Below are positions 24,258 through 35,493 of a DNA stretch of 64,000 nucleotides, one piece after another (position 1 is the first letter of the stretch; the number at the start of each line of letters is the position of its first letter). The notes below the pieces were generated by a model. That model saw only the letters and a list, made by a program, of their open reading frames with translations, searched no databases and was not told where the DNA came from. The stretch covers positions 61,237,348 through 61,301,347 of the forward strand of contig OX344764.1 in assembly GCA_947034895.1 (NCBI GenBank), written 5' to 3'. Source of the DNA: Rhytidiadelphus loreus. Taxonomy: Eukaryota; Streptophyta; Bryopsida; Hypnales; Hylocomiaceae. The position numbers were made by a program, and so were the translations under genes.

Positions 24258-25436
24258 CGTAGTACCTTGATCAAGCTCCGCAAAAATTGCCAAATAATTA
24301 ATAAAACCTCAGATTTCCACTGCGACAGTAGAATAATATTTACTGGAAATTTTATCTCACAATAAAGTCAAATTCTAACAAATTTGGCAACCATACCATT
24401 TTTCAATGAAATGTTGCAAAAATGGTTGTATTCTCCACTACTTGTTGCAAGTAATGAATTTTTTTTCTCATTCCGCCTATAGTGCAAAGACACTAAGTTA
24501 TTAATGAGAATTTAACCCTAAGAGCAACTTCTGAAGATGTAACCATTTGAGAAAGACAAGGTCTTTATACAAATTGTATGGTAGGAGGTAAAACAACCTA
24601 TGTGAGATATGTAAATGGTTGGGATTAGTAGGGTCTCAACCGCTCATAGTTAATTCAAGAGCAAGAATTGTGTTTAAAGTAAAATTTCAGACCTCATTTA
24701 GGTAGTGTAGAATAATTTTTTTTAAAACACTTTGAATTAATTTAATGTGTGAAATCAAGCTATATTTCATCTTCGAAAATCATTTCAAGATTTTGAGACT
24801 CCTATCAAAAGTTATGGATAAATTTCAAGGAGGAATTGGAAAGGACATTTTCTTTTGACATTTTCAAACATCCCCTTTGAATTTTGTTCATAATTTTTTT
24901 TCAAAGGCTTATAATTACAAATGGATTTTTGAAGATGAAATTCAGATTTATTTTTCAAATTTTCTTAGTCCAATTTTTATTTTTTTAATGTTATTTTACT
25001 ATGACAAAATGAGGTTTGAAATTCTACTCTGAATACAATTACTACTTTTTGATTATGAGCGGTCAAGCTCTCATCTTCAAATTATCCCATATTCTTTGAG
25101 GGTTCATGAAGGACAATGACTTTCATTATTAAAAAGACCTCTCCATCGATTACACGTTCCAAATGTCAATTAAGAAATTTCTTCATGTCTTCATCCAAAA
25201 AATTCTTGATGGTAGATAATAATTGCACTTTACATTGAACTTTCTACTAACATTAGACAATTTGGTCATTTAATTCTCGTTGAATTTTGCAGAACCCCTA
25301 AAATTGACATATTTCCATTGATTTTGACAATAGGTTTTCAAAATTTTAGGCAATTCTCATTATGGTATCTGAAATTACAATATCCTTTAAAAAAACAATT
25401 ATTTTTTGCCGAAATTGAAAACGTGCTACGGTATAC
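24252..25436. mobile_element. Insertion of about 1.18 kb in the right arm
   Basis: The left arm is contiguous at the equivalent place (about 7345), so this stretch was added on the right, or lost on the left. Its ends are inverted copies, GCATACCGTAGTAC at 24252-24265 and GTGCTACGGTATAC at 25423-25436. That fits a non-autonomous DNA element whose termini are CGTAGYAC with a 6-bp GYATAC duplication, or one whose terminus includes both. No coding content, AT-rich. Confidence 0.55.
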
Positions 25437-25601
25437 GAAATCAATTCATGGAAGTTACTTTCAGTTTTTGTCTGCACTGCAACCAAAATGATCGATATCC
25501 ACAATGCTCTAACTTTTAGCTGCAGCTTGCTGGGCACGCAAACGCGTTCAAAGAAAAAATAAACCATTAAATATTTCCCTCCCTCTGCACGTTAGTCAGA
25601 G
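25437..25601. repeat. Inner, diverged part of inverted duplication, right arm (2)
   Basis: Reverse complement matches 7170-7345 (shared AAATATTTCCCTCCCTCTGCA and CTAACTTTTAGCTGCAG-like strings) with frequent changes. Confidence 0.8.
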
Positions 25602-26104
25602 CAGTTGTTTTTTTCATTTTAAAAGAGACAGTTGTTTTTTCAATACTCATGTGACACTTGTGCAAATATCTATGTGAGAACTAGATGATATCTAGGTAAA
25701 ATTTGGCTACTGGTCTCAAAACGCAACAGTAATCTATCTACTTCGAACCACAAAACTGAAAATTTCCTCCACTAAAATAGCCAACATCTTTAGGATCTAG
25801 CCAATTGGCGAAAAATTGTGCATAAAAGAGACATCGTACATAAATGGTCAATTTCATTAAAATGGCGGTATTCTGCATGCCAATTTAATGGAATATCTTC
25901 TACAAATGGAGAATAAGTGTGCCACGATAGGGTCATACATGTGTCAATTTTATGCCTAGCACATTCAAATCACTCCTAGTTCACACATTTCCACTCTCCT
26001 CGGACAATCTTTCCATTGTTTTCATTCTTTCAGTGGTTTCATTTTGTGCCATTTTAATGGAATACTGCCATTTTAACGAAATTGATCATATAATAGAAAC
26101 ACTA
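25602..26104. mobile_element. 503-bp hAT-like non-autonomous insertion
   Basis: Flanked by a perfect 8-bp direct repeat AGTCAGAG (25594-25601 and 26105-26112). The left arm of the duplication has a single copy of this octamer at the equivalent place, which is an intact empty site. An 8-bp target duplication is typical of hAT elements. Ends are CAGTTGTTTT and (reverse complement) TAGTGTTTCT, an imperfect terminal repeat. No coding capacity. Confidence 0.8.
25849..26090. mobile_element. Nested MITE-like element with TTAAAATGGC termini
   Basis: Within the 503-bp insertion, GGTCAATTTCATTAAAATGG at 25849 is inverted as CCATTTTAACGAAATTGATC ending at about 26089, giving terminal repeats of about 30 bp around 240 bp. 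The same terminal motif occurs singly at 3040, 3330, 31560 and 36580. I could not confirm a target duplication. It may be a nested element or the true body of the insertion. Confidence 0.5.
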
Positions 26105-26919
26105 AGTCAGAGTCTTATCCCCGTGACGACGGTGACGCAACCAACCACCAAAGCACATGGAAAATACACCCCAGTAAACTTAATACACGTGAATACACCT
26201 GCAAAATAATACACCTGCGAAGTAATACACGTGCAAACTCACTGAAGTTCAGTTTTCGTTGAGCCTGCAAAACGACAAGTCACCAGGTTCTGTTCATGGA
26301 ATCCTCAGAAAGCGCAAACAAGCTCTCCCAAAAGGTACACTACTGGCCGCATGCACAAGGAAAAAAAAGCCTCCAATTTAAAGCAGACGCCACTTGTAAG
26401 TAGCTCACAAACTCGAACTCTCCCACTCCTATCAGGCAGAGAAACGATACCAAGCCCACGGCAACAGTTGAAACTTGAAAGACAGAAAGTCAAATGAAAT
26501 TTCACAGACTTGGGTGAGATCGAACTGCCAAAGTTACACCCGTTGGGAAACTTAACCCCGAAGTGCTCGACCGAAATATAGTTACATCTAGAAGGTTTCA
26601 ATAAATAATTGAAACTTCCGCTATTCAAGTACGACGTTCTATCTTCTTTTCATTCAGATATGAAGTTTTCTCGATGAATACCAATTGGATGAAGTGCAAT
26701 TGTCATAACATTCATCGTCCATGGTGCTTTATCTACTCTAACCTGAGACCGACAAGATGTTTTCGAAATAGTCGAGAAGGAAAGTAATGATTGTGCCGCT
26801 TAGTGACGAGGAAGGTCAGTGCCTTGGCCACTGCGCGTTGAAATTGACTGTGAACCAATCCAACCGAAAGTCTAGTCGGAGTTCAACAACGTGCGAAGAA
26901 TTTTCTACAGCGCCGGATG

Positions 26920-26926
26920 TATATAA
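26920..26926 (+). promoter_or_regulatory. TATA box of the right germin-like gene
   Basis: TATATAA, 223 bases before the ATG at 27149; same as in the left arm. Confidence 0.6.
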
Positions 26927-27148
26927 GCGGCAGCTCGCATGATCGAGAACCCTATCCAAGGCTTAGGAGTGTATATTCCTGCACCTGGGAGTTTCGAGAA
27001 TTCACTTATCAACTGCGGGAGAGGAGTTATTGATTCGACAGAGTGAACGTACTACTGAGCTCGAGAGCTGTATCGTGTCTGAGAACTATCCAATTGCTGT
27101 GAGGTTCCCAATTGCTGTGAGTCCATCTGGTTTGATTGAGTAGTCCCA

Positions 27149-28475
27149 ATGGCTGCTACCATGAGAGCGTCGTTGTTGTTCCTAGCTGCTGCCATGATCG
27201 TTGCTTGCTCCGTCTCGGGGGCCATGGCTGCTGATGATAGGAGCGACCTGGATTTCATGACGGAGCTGCAGCAACGGCAGGAATTCGGCGACGATGACTT
27301 CGTGTTCAAGTTCAAGAAGACGAGTGACAAGACGCCGTTTGGGAACCTCCGACCCATGTTCGTGGACTTCAACGCTGCTCTTGCCACTCTCCCCGGTGAT
27401 GGAGCTTCGCAGAATTTGGTCACGGTTGGGCCTTGTGCTATCAATCAGCCTCACAGTCACCCACGAGGCACTCAAATTTCGCATGTGACTGAAGGTAGGG
27501 ACTCCTCTGGCACTCGACGAACTCCTCAGTTCCGCTGACGTTCCGAGATTTGTGAGCTGTTGCGGTGTAATTGCATATTCTAGCTCATTTGCAGCTGGAA
27601 GCTTCAGCTGTGGACGTGCACCAGGCAGGATGTGGAGAGTGTTGTGCAGATCGGCGTGATTTGTGTATGGTCTAGAAATGACATGTTTTCTGATCTGGAT
27701 TTGAACATTGATGTTTTGATCCGTGGAGCAGGCGAACTGTTGTTCGGGTTTGCGGAAGAAAATGGCGGACGACACTTCATCGGAGGAAACGTCACGAAAG
27801 GCGAAACTGTCATCATTCCTCAAGGTAATTGACCTTCTCCCACAGCATGACGAAAAGGGGTTCCAGTAACTGGAGTCAATCACATTGGTCATGGGTTGGA
27901 TAAATCCATACTCGATCTGTACTGTGTACTTCAGCTGATTAGGAGCTTGGCACTTCATCTTCTTCCATATATATATATATACCCTGTCGCGTGTTCTGGG
28001 ATTTGTCCTTTTATTACCACTAGCTAGCGCAGCTGCGCAGTCACTTGTTGAAACAAGATTGGGGAACGTTCCAACGGTTGAACCAGCTCTTCCACCCTCA
28101 GAATGTGTTTCGAAGAGGGGTCCGCGCCTTCACTTGTGAATATAGCTCTTCAATGTCCCCGGTGATGCCTTCAACGTACTTCTAGCTAGAATCGTAATTA
28201 AGTTGAATTTATCGGATGCATGCTGGTGTGCAGGTTTGATGCACTTCGCCCAGAACTTGGGCTGCAAGGAGGCGCAGTTCATTGCCAGCTTCCCCCACCG
28301 AGACCCTGGAACCCAAACCACGGCCGTGGCCTTCTTCAACTTGCCCATCGAGACCATTCGGGCCACCACGGGCCTCAAGGACTCGGATATCAAGAAAATT
28401 CTGGCCATGGTCAAGGCCAACCCCAACCCCTCGTTGGACAAAGTGTGCGCCAAGAAGTGCGGCATCAAGTATTGA
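27149..28475 (+). CDS. Germin-like protein (cupin), right copy, three exons
   Basis: Exons are 27149-27494, 27732-27824 and 28234-28475, with GT/AG introns in phases 1 and 1, for 226 residues and a TGA stop. The splice that joins TEG to ELLFGF puts the germin box directly before the second beta-sandwich half, as in other germins. The signal peptide is MAATMRASLLFLAAAMIVA then an AMA cleavage-like site. The metal site is HSH, Gln in place of Glu, and His of QGLMH. The second intron contains an (AT)n run at about 27966-27980. Promoter, introns and 3' end match the left copy, so both copies are expected to be expressed alike. The function is probably extracellular; enzyme activity is unknown. 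Confidence 0.92.
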
Positions 28476-28587
28476 TTCATTCTTTCATTCATTCATTCAG
28501 GGCAACATGAAGCTAACTGCACAATGATTTTGCTGAGGGCGATATTCTACGTGTAGGTAGCGGCTGGAGCAGTGCCTCCCATGGCCA

Positions 28588-28593
28588 AATAAA
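28588..28593 (+). promoter_or_regulatory. Polyadenylation signal of the right germin-like gene
   Basis: AATAAA 113 bases after the stop codon. Confidence 0.55.
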
Positions 28594-29233
28594 AGTCGTG
28601 TAGCTTTGCTAGCTACCGGACCGTTTTCTTCCGCTAGCTAAATCTAGTTGAATATGAAAGAGGTCTTTACTACTACAACCTGTGTTTGCTTTACAAAAAA
28701 TATGAATACAAGATCCGTACGTCGGAGAGCTGCAAGTTCCTTGACGTGTGCTTCAAGTTATGATGTCTTGAAAGTTTTCCGATATCCAACTGCATGTGTT
28801 GCGTTTTAAAATGTAAGCATCTAGAGTGATGTGCTCCATTTGGTCGTGCTTCATTCATTTCGTGTCAGTGGCCACCATTTAATATTAATTTTGAAGCTTC
28901 TAAGGCTGGCATGCTGGAGTACTTAATAGGCAGGCGGAGCAGCTTTTGAGAGCAGTGCAAACGAGGTGTGTAAGTATTTCGAGAGCAAAGTCGATGCCAA
29001 TTCAGTCGAAGGTGTTGCTCAGTCTGCAATACAGTAACTCTCACATGCATGTGAGCCATGCCTGAGGCATTGGTTTGACGAGTTCTTCTTAGTTAGTTGT
29101 TCACACTGAGCTGCAATTCCTTGTCTGCAATTCCTTGTCTGCAATTCCTTGAATTGTCAAGCCAAGTGCGTCAGCGGTTATTCAGGAGGGTCAACTGAAT
29201 AGACTCTAATTGCTCCGAATGAATGTTAATAAG

Positions 29234-29859
29234 GGGGAGCACTATTTCTCACCCTTTTTATTGCGGCTATTTATTATTTTGGCTCCTTGTTGTCGCAGCC
29301 TGCCATCTGCTGGCCCTAGTGGCCCCTCTTTCATGTGTTGGTTGCGTTCAATGCCTGGCATAGTACATCCATGCACTTTTTTTTCCTACCTGACAAGGTC
29401 TGTCCGGGCAAAACTTTAGTGTTTCGTCTGTTGTGTTTCGGCGTGCTGTAGAAAAGAAACGGACTAACTTATCGCATGCATGGCCATGCAACGCCGCATG
29501 CATGGGCGTGTCCCAGCCACGCATGCCTCTGTGTTCCCCCCCAATGTTTCGTGGTGGCGGTAGACTTCAGGCCTTCCCCTCTGGGGGTTTAGGGGGTTCA
29601 CAAGAATTAAACATCGAACACAAGTGACATTTTTTTCAAGTAAACCATAGATCCCTACCTAAGAAAGGAAATCATATCGTGAACCCCCCAGAAACCGACA
29701 TTTTCAATGTTGAAAAAGGTAAAAAGAAAAAGAAATTAGGACTTCAAACAAAGAAGAAGACATACAATGAAACACTAATAATAAAAGGAAAATAACCAGA
29801 TTTTATTGTATGGTTTAGGGGATGAACAATATAAATCTGAATTAAAAAAATATAGAACT
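29234..29859. other. Spacer outside the right arm
   Basis: Starts with GGGGAGCACTATTTCTC right at the arm boundary. GC-rich to about 29600, then AT-rich. No supported gene, no match with the left flank. Confidence 0.45.
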
Positions 29860-30528
29860 TTTTCAAAATTATTAGAAATTTAAACCCATTGAACTCCAAA
29901 CTCTTTGAGGCAAATGGTTTAAGGGTTTAGGAATTGGGCCTCCATTATCACGGGTCCATCCGGTTAGGGAGTGCAAAAGCATTCCCTAACCCAAAAAAAA
30001 TGTATAATTGTGTGTGCCGGACCCAATCAACTCCAAACTCTTTTGGGGGAAATGGTTTTAGGGAACACTAATTCTGCCTCGGTTATTAGAGGTGCCTCCG
30101 GTTAGAGAGTGCTTTCGCACTCCCTAATCCAAAAAAAATGTATAATTGCGTGTGGTGGATCCAATCAATTCCAAACTCTTTTGGGGGAAATGGTTTTAGG
30201 GAACACTAATTTGGCCTCCATTATCAGGGATCCATCCAGTTGGGTAGTGCAAAAACACTCCGTAACCCAAAAAAAAATGTATAATTGCGTGTGCCGGACC
30301 CAATCAACTCCAAACTCTTTTTGAAGAAATGGTTTTAGGGAACAGTAATTGGGCCTCGGTTATCAGGGGTGCCTCCGGTTAGGGAGTGTGAAAGCACTCC
30401 CTAACCCAAAAAAAATGTATAATTGTGTGTGCCGGACCCGTTGAACTCCAAACTCTTTTGGAGAACTGCTTTTAGGGAACAGTAATTGGGCCTCGGGTAT
30501 CAGGGGGGCATCCGGTTAGGGAGTGCAA
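29860..30528. repeat. 138-bp satellite, about 4.7 units, each with a hairpin
   Basis: The landmark TGTATAATTG occurs at 30001, 30139, 30278 and 30416, a spacing of 138-139 bases. Each unit contains GTTAGGGAGTG, a few bases, then CACTCCCTAAC, an inverted repeat able to form a hairpin of about 11 bp, with a loop that differs between units (AAAA, TTTC and others). Non-coding. Confidence 0.9.
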
Positions 30529-30654
30529 AATGTGCTAAATTCAGAGGATGTAGCATGTAAAAACAATTCAAAATAGTGAAACATTAGAGTTCAGCTACAT
30601 CCATGTTCTCTACCACTTTTAAAAGAAAATGAGTGAAATGGTAAATGTGCTAAA

Positions 30655-30832
30655 TCCAAAAACAACGATATAATTAATTCTTACGATGCTCCAGATATTT
30701 CGTGTAGATATCTACTGTAGATCAGGCACGTTCCCGAGCTGCCTCACTGTGTTTCAGACACCGCAAAAATGGAGGTAATATCTCAATGCAACGCAATGAG
30801 ATTTAGACACGTGACATGATTACAAGGGGTAA
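30655..30832. repeat. Outer, diverged part of inverted duplication, right arm
   Basis: Reverse complement matches 3645-3837 (ATGCTCCAGATATTTCGTGT shared) with substitutions and gaps. Confidence 0.75.
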
Positions 30833-32266
30833 CTTACAACATGTGGATCAATATTAGAAGAAGTTTGAGGGTATTAGAAGACCGTTCTGGACCTGTTCCC
30901 GCGGCAGCAGCGAATGCGACAAGCAAACGGGCTGTCAATTTTTTTTTTAAAGTTCCTAATATATGAAAAAACGTAAAAAATTTTTTTTATTTTTTTTATT
31001 TGGAAATCTAGTTGGCAGCCTCTTGGCCACATCGGACTACATTGTTGTTCCCTGCTACGGGAACTCGAGGCCTTCTAATGGCCTCAAATGTTTTCTAATG
31101 ACAGTGTTTGGGCATTTTGAGGTTAAAATTTTTAGACAACGTCAATGTGTACTAAAGTGGCATGCCACTTCAAATTCATTGGATGCTATATCATTGAAAT
31201 GCCACATCAAATACCATTTTTTTTAAACCATGCCATATGGCATTGTGGTTGCCTTTCCCATGTCTTTTTCACATGTAGTCAACAATTCACCTCAGCCCCC
31301 AATAACTTTTAGAAACTTACTTACAATCAAACCGTAAGCCCATGCAAGTCATTTCTAGTATATAAAGTACAAATCTTATGAAAATGAATATCTATTGTGA
31401 TTTTTCCTCTAAAATATATTGTTCTTGATGCTAATTTTGAAGAGCCCTCAACAATAGAAAATGAAGATTTGTAGCAGACACCCTTGTACAAAATGTTGAA
31501 TTGGAAAATCATGATCATTCATTATAAAAATCAAATGTGATGCTAAAACTACACTTATGGGGAATTTCGTTAAAATGGCAGTATTCCGAATGCCATTTGT
31601 ACATGAAGGTCCGGAAAGGTGGTTTAGGATGTGTGCTACGTAGCCAGTTGGATGTGATGGTAGGGTCCGACAAAGTGACCCCACGGCACGAGAAGATGCA
31701 TTTTTGCGTACTAGGAGAGGAAGGACAGACAATGGGCACAAATCTAGTTCGCAAAAGGCGGGCAAAACAAACGGGGAGATGGTGGAATATTCCTGGAATC
31801 TTTGGAACCGCAGGCTTTAGACTGTCGTCGCCTCCTCAAATGGAAGGGGGGGGGGCATCAGGGGTAGGGGTCAGGAACCCACGATGGACAATTTGGCGTG
31901 ATCATTCATGAACGCGGGATCAACAAGTATTGCACAAAGAGAACTCAAAATAGGACTCCTTCAAATGGACGAGCCCCCCCCAAAACGAAACGCATCATTT
32001 AATATTATTTCTCCTCGAAGAAAATGGTCGGTACAAAAATCGGCCAGCATGCACGCCACGCTTCCTAGAGTCTACCAAGGACCTCAACAATGCAATCTCA
32101 AGCACCAGTCCAAAACTACATGGATTGCCATTGACCGCTCACCGTTGGCTACATTATATGTCAAATGCCGTCACTCGGCCAAAACGCATGGTACTTGAGC
32201 GCGCATCGAAGATAAAGCTTCCAACATCCCTCTCCAGCAAAGCCCATCATAATTATTCTTCAAAAG
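30833..32266. other. Spacer without a supported gene
   Basis: The motif TTTCGTTAAAATGGCAGTAT (31565 on) is one copy of the terminal motif seen at 25.85 kb. Short ORFs on both strands at 31.4-32.2 kb lack family features. Base composition rises towards the transposase gene, so the element's 3' end may lie in this stretch. Confidence 0.45.
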
Positions 32267-35200
32267 TTAGTGTACCTCTTCCTCTGCAATGCGACGCAAA
32301 TTGTCCACCGCAAATTGCACTTGTTGACGCGGCGCAATGAAGCTCTTCCCGTCATTCTTCTTCGGTTTCCACGAGGCCATAATACTGTCCGTGGATACGT
32401 AGTCCGCCTGGCTCGCCCTACGGTCAATCTTCCATCTGAAACTGGACTTCGTGTCCCACCCGGCGTACAACCGCGCGGTGTCCTTCGAGGTGCCGCACGG
32501 GATGTACCATTGCACCAAAACTTCACGGAAGTGGACTCCCGCGGGATCGAATTGAGGATTCTCCACGGCCCTACCAAGCCACACCGGATCCTCACAATCC
32601 AAGCCCGGCCTCACAAACACGTAGAAGCCTTCGCGCAGATCAGTGGCCACGTTGTACGCTGGCGGGGGCCTCCCCTCCAGAGTGCCGATGTAAGGGTCTT
32701 CCGCCTCGTGCTTCTCCCGCGTCCGGCCGTCTTGCATGAAGTCCGTTGTGAAATCCCCAGGTTGTCGAGTCTGAGGCCAAAACCCTTGCTGCAACTCATC
32801 AGAGTCGCGAGGGTCTTCTTCCGCTCCGTCACGCAGCGCATTTCTCACGCCGCTCCAATACGCGACCAAATAGGACATGCGCGCCTTGTACTCCGCCGTC
32901 CCGTCTTTGCATACGTCCGTCCAGTGTCGGATGTATCCGTTCAGTCCGTGCACTATCTCGGCTTCGCTCGTCATTTTCTTGGGAGACACGCGGAGGGGAT
33001 CGCCTTGCGGAAGCAGAGGCTTGTGCTCAGCATCTTCCTTCCATAACCTCAAGCCTGCTTCTGGCAACCAAGGAATGTCTGTACACGCCAATTTGTATTG
33101 CATGATCGGCCAACCGTTGTCGTCCATGAAGAACTTGTATTGCCGGCCGTGCGAGTGGCCCACCAGTTGTTGCTTCTGCATCCCGATGTAAGGTTTCACG
33201 TAAGCCTTGAAATCCGGAACTTCTTCGACCAGGTGGGGAATGAAGGGGCCTTGTTCCATTTCCATGTACGACTGCATCAACAACGGTAAAGTGGGATGGT
33301 CCTTTTCGCGGAGTTGCATGCTCCAACGCCCGAACGATGCATCCATGTCGTCGTGCGTGTGTCCCACGATCATGAAGGATACGATCACCTCTTTCACGAT
33401 CCGCCTTGCCACCAAGAGCGACCAAAAACAAAAAACGTACCGGTTCTTGTTTTCCCTCCACGAGTTGTCCATTTGAACGTGGAGCACCGGGGGCAATGGT
33501 TGGGCTTCGATGGGTTGTGGAGGAACCTCTCCCAAAGAAGCCACACAAATCTCGCTACCCGACAGCAATGCTCGATACAACTCTGTGCTGCCGCCTCCAG
33601 CAAACAAAGATCGAGAAGACTTGATGGGAGGGGCTTCCAAATCTCGCAACAACTTGGCGATGGATCCCACAGTGAAGTTGCTGTCGCTCCGAAACACGTC
33701 CAAATTGTAATGTGCGTATTTGCCATCCCCGTGCCCGTGTGCAAAGATTCCCGTCACTTTCATGGGCAACTTCATGAGTCCATCGAGTGCCTTCGTTTTT
33801 CTCACCAATGCGGGACACGCTGTTTTCGAATGGTCCATCTTGTCGTGCATGATGGATAACAATTGCATGGGTTGCAATTTGGACAACCATCTACTCTGGT
33901 AGTAGGCATGCCGACAGGCCTCTTGCAGAAACAAGTGCTTCTCGAAACGCTTCTGGATTCGTTCGTAGTCCTCGCACCCAGGTGCAAAAGAAGCACGTAA
34001 TTGCTTCAAGGTGTCGCAAATGCTACATCTTGCAAAGGAATCTCCTCTTCCCTTGATGACGTACTCGGAAAAATGTTTTGTCCGGATCTTACTGAAACAA
34101 GATTGCGAAAGGGCGGACAACCCGAGTCCGGAGTTGGCCTGCAAACAGTGCCAAGCACATGGTTGTTGGATGAATGATCACAATGGACAAGGACTTTGGA
34201 TCATTGTCATGAGTAATGCGCAGTGGAGCCAGTGCCTCATTCTCTGAATCTCAAGTGATGCTGTAGGTACGTGGGAAGCTTACCTCATTCACGGTGACCA
34301 ACAATTGCCCCCATTCGGTTCTGGTGGGGAGCACTTTGACGCCCACTTTCTCGCCTGTGCGCAAGGTGTGAGACAAATGGGGCATGTGGTCGGCCCTTGC
34401 CTCCAATAATGAGCGCAAAGTCTCGATGGCTTGTACAGTTGCATCCCTAGCCTTTGTATGGTGGTGGTTTCCGTGCGGAGCGCCTTTGACGCCGACCTTG
34501 GCCTTAGCTTTGTACCTCTCGAACGTGCGGCGAGTAATGTTGTGCACAACCCTCCAAGCATGCGGACAGATGTCTATGCCTTCTACGGTGACCATTTTCC
34601 TCCTTCCGCTTCCCCATGCTTCGTGCAACGCCCTGTGTACGTCCAAATTCCAGGTGCTCCTGATTTGAAATGACTGCATGTGCATTTCTGTCCGCAGCGC
34701 GCGAATGGTGGAAGGAGAGAATTTGCGAGTGCATTCCTTGTCGTAACAAAGTTGCGCGTAGACCTCGGCGATGGACTCATGTGATAGCATCTTGGTCCTT
34801 TTGTTCAATGTTGCGGCAGCTCGAGTTCTCCTGTCATAGCGATATTGTTGTCCGCCCGTTCTCTTCCGGTTTCCTTGCAGTTCTTCCTCGATAGCCCGTC
34901 ATTTGCGAGCGTGATCATAAACACTGACATACCCTTGTTCACCGTGATAAAAGACGCGTCCCATAGGCCATCGCAAGCACATGTCGCTGACGCTGTGGTC
35001 CCCATTGAGGACCTCGAGCACAACAATGCCGACGTCATCCACGCCCAGCCTGCTGTTACCATCAATGCATGCGTTCGGATTGGCATTGATGATGATGACT
35101 TCCGCGAAATCGGTGCCGTCGGCGTGCCTCGCGAGCAGTGCTTTGCTAGACCATGCGTCCCGACCAATGCCCTCACAATCCGGAGTGGGAGTGGCGTCCA

Positions 35201-35376
35201 CATCTGCCTGGGCAGGTGCCTCCAAGTCGACGTCTTCCTCTTCACATTCTTGGAACCCCTGCGCATGCCGCGGTCAAGAATCAACTCGGGATGCGGAGCA
35301 GAATGCCGAGAGGTGACGCAGGGTCGATGAGTAAGTGGGGTACCTCGTCGCCGTCGGATTCGCTGCCAGAAGCCAT
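32267..35376 (-). pseudogene. DUF7869-type transposase gene, nearly intact
   Basis: Two exons are well supported: one ending at 34284 and one of 34138-32267; intron 34139-34283 is GT/AG in phase 0. The large exon encodes about 624 residues. It has CSICDTLKQL, HDKMDHSKTACP, LHVQMDNSWRENKNRY and VGHTHDDMDASF, the motif series of plant DUF7869 proteins (RNase H-fold transposase-like). Upstream, GIDICPHAWRV to LLVTVNE is the usual N-terminal part. The reading frame runs on to about 35262 with an acidic segment, broken by one TGA (34899-34901) within HARK/RAIEEE where CGA would give an Arg-rich basic stretch. A likely start is the ATG at 35376 (MASGSESDGDE), but the splice linking it is unresolved. 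One stop only, so this is a young or conserved copy. Palindrome copies begin 120 bases upstream of the ATG. Confidence 0.8.
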
Positions 35377-35493
35377 ACTGGCCTCTCGGAAGTTGTTTCC
35401 GGAAACAAAGTCTCCCACTCCACGGAGGGCCCGCACGGGAGCTCCGTAAGTTGTCGCAGGAAGTGGTAAATGCTTCCCCGACGAATTCGATCC

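Larger units (their letters stand above)
26208..29233. repeat. Right arm of the near-identical inverted repeat
   Basis: Mirror of 4093-7104. It has the extra third copy of the 14-bp unit at about 29113-29155 and the one substitution described for the left arm. At 29233 the match to the left arm stops abruptly. The two arms are separated by 19.1 kb. Confidence 0.95.
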
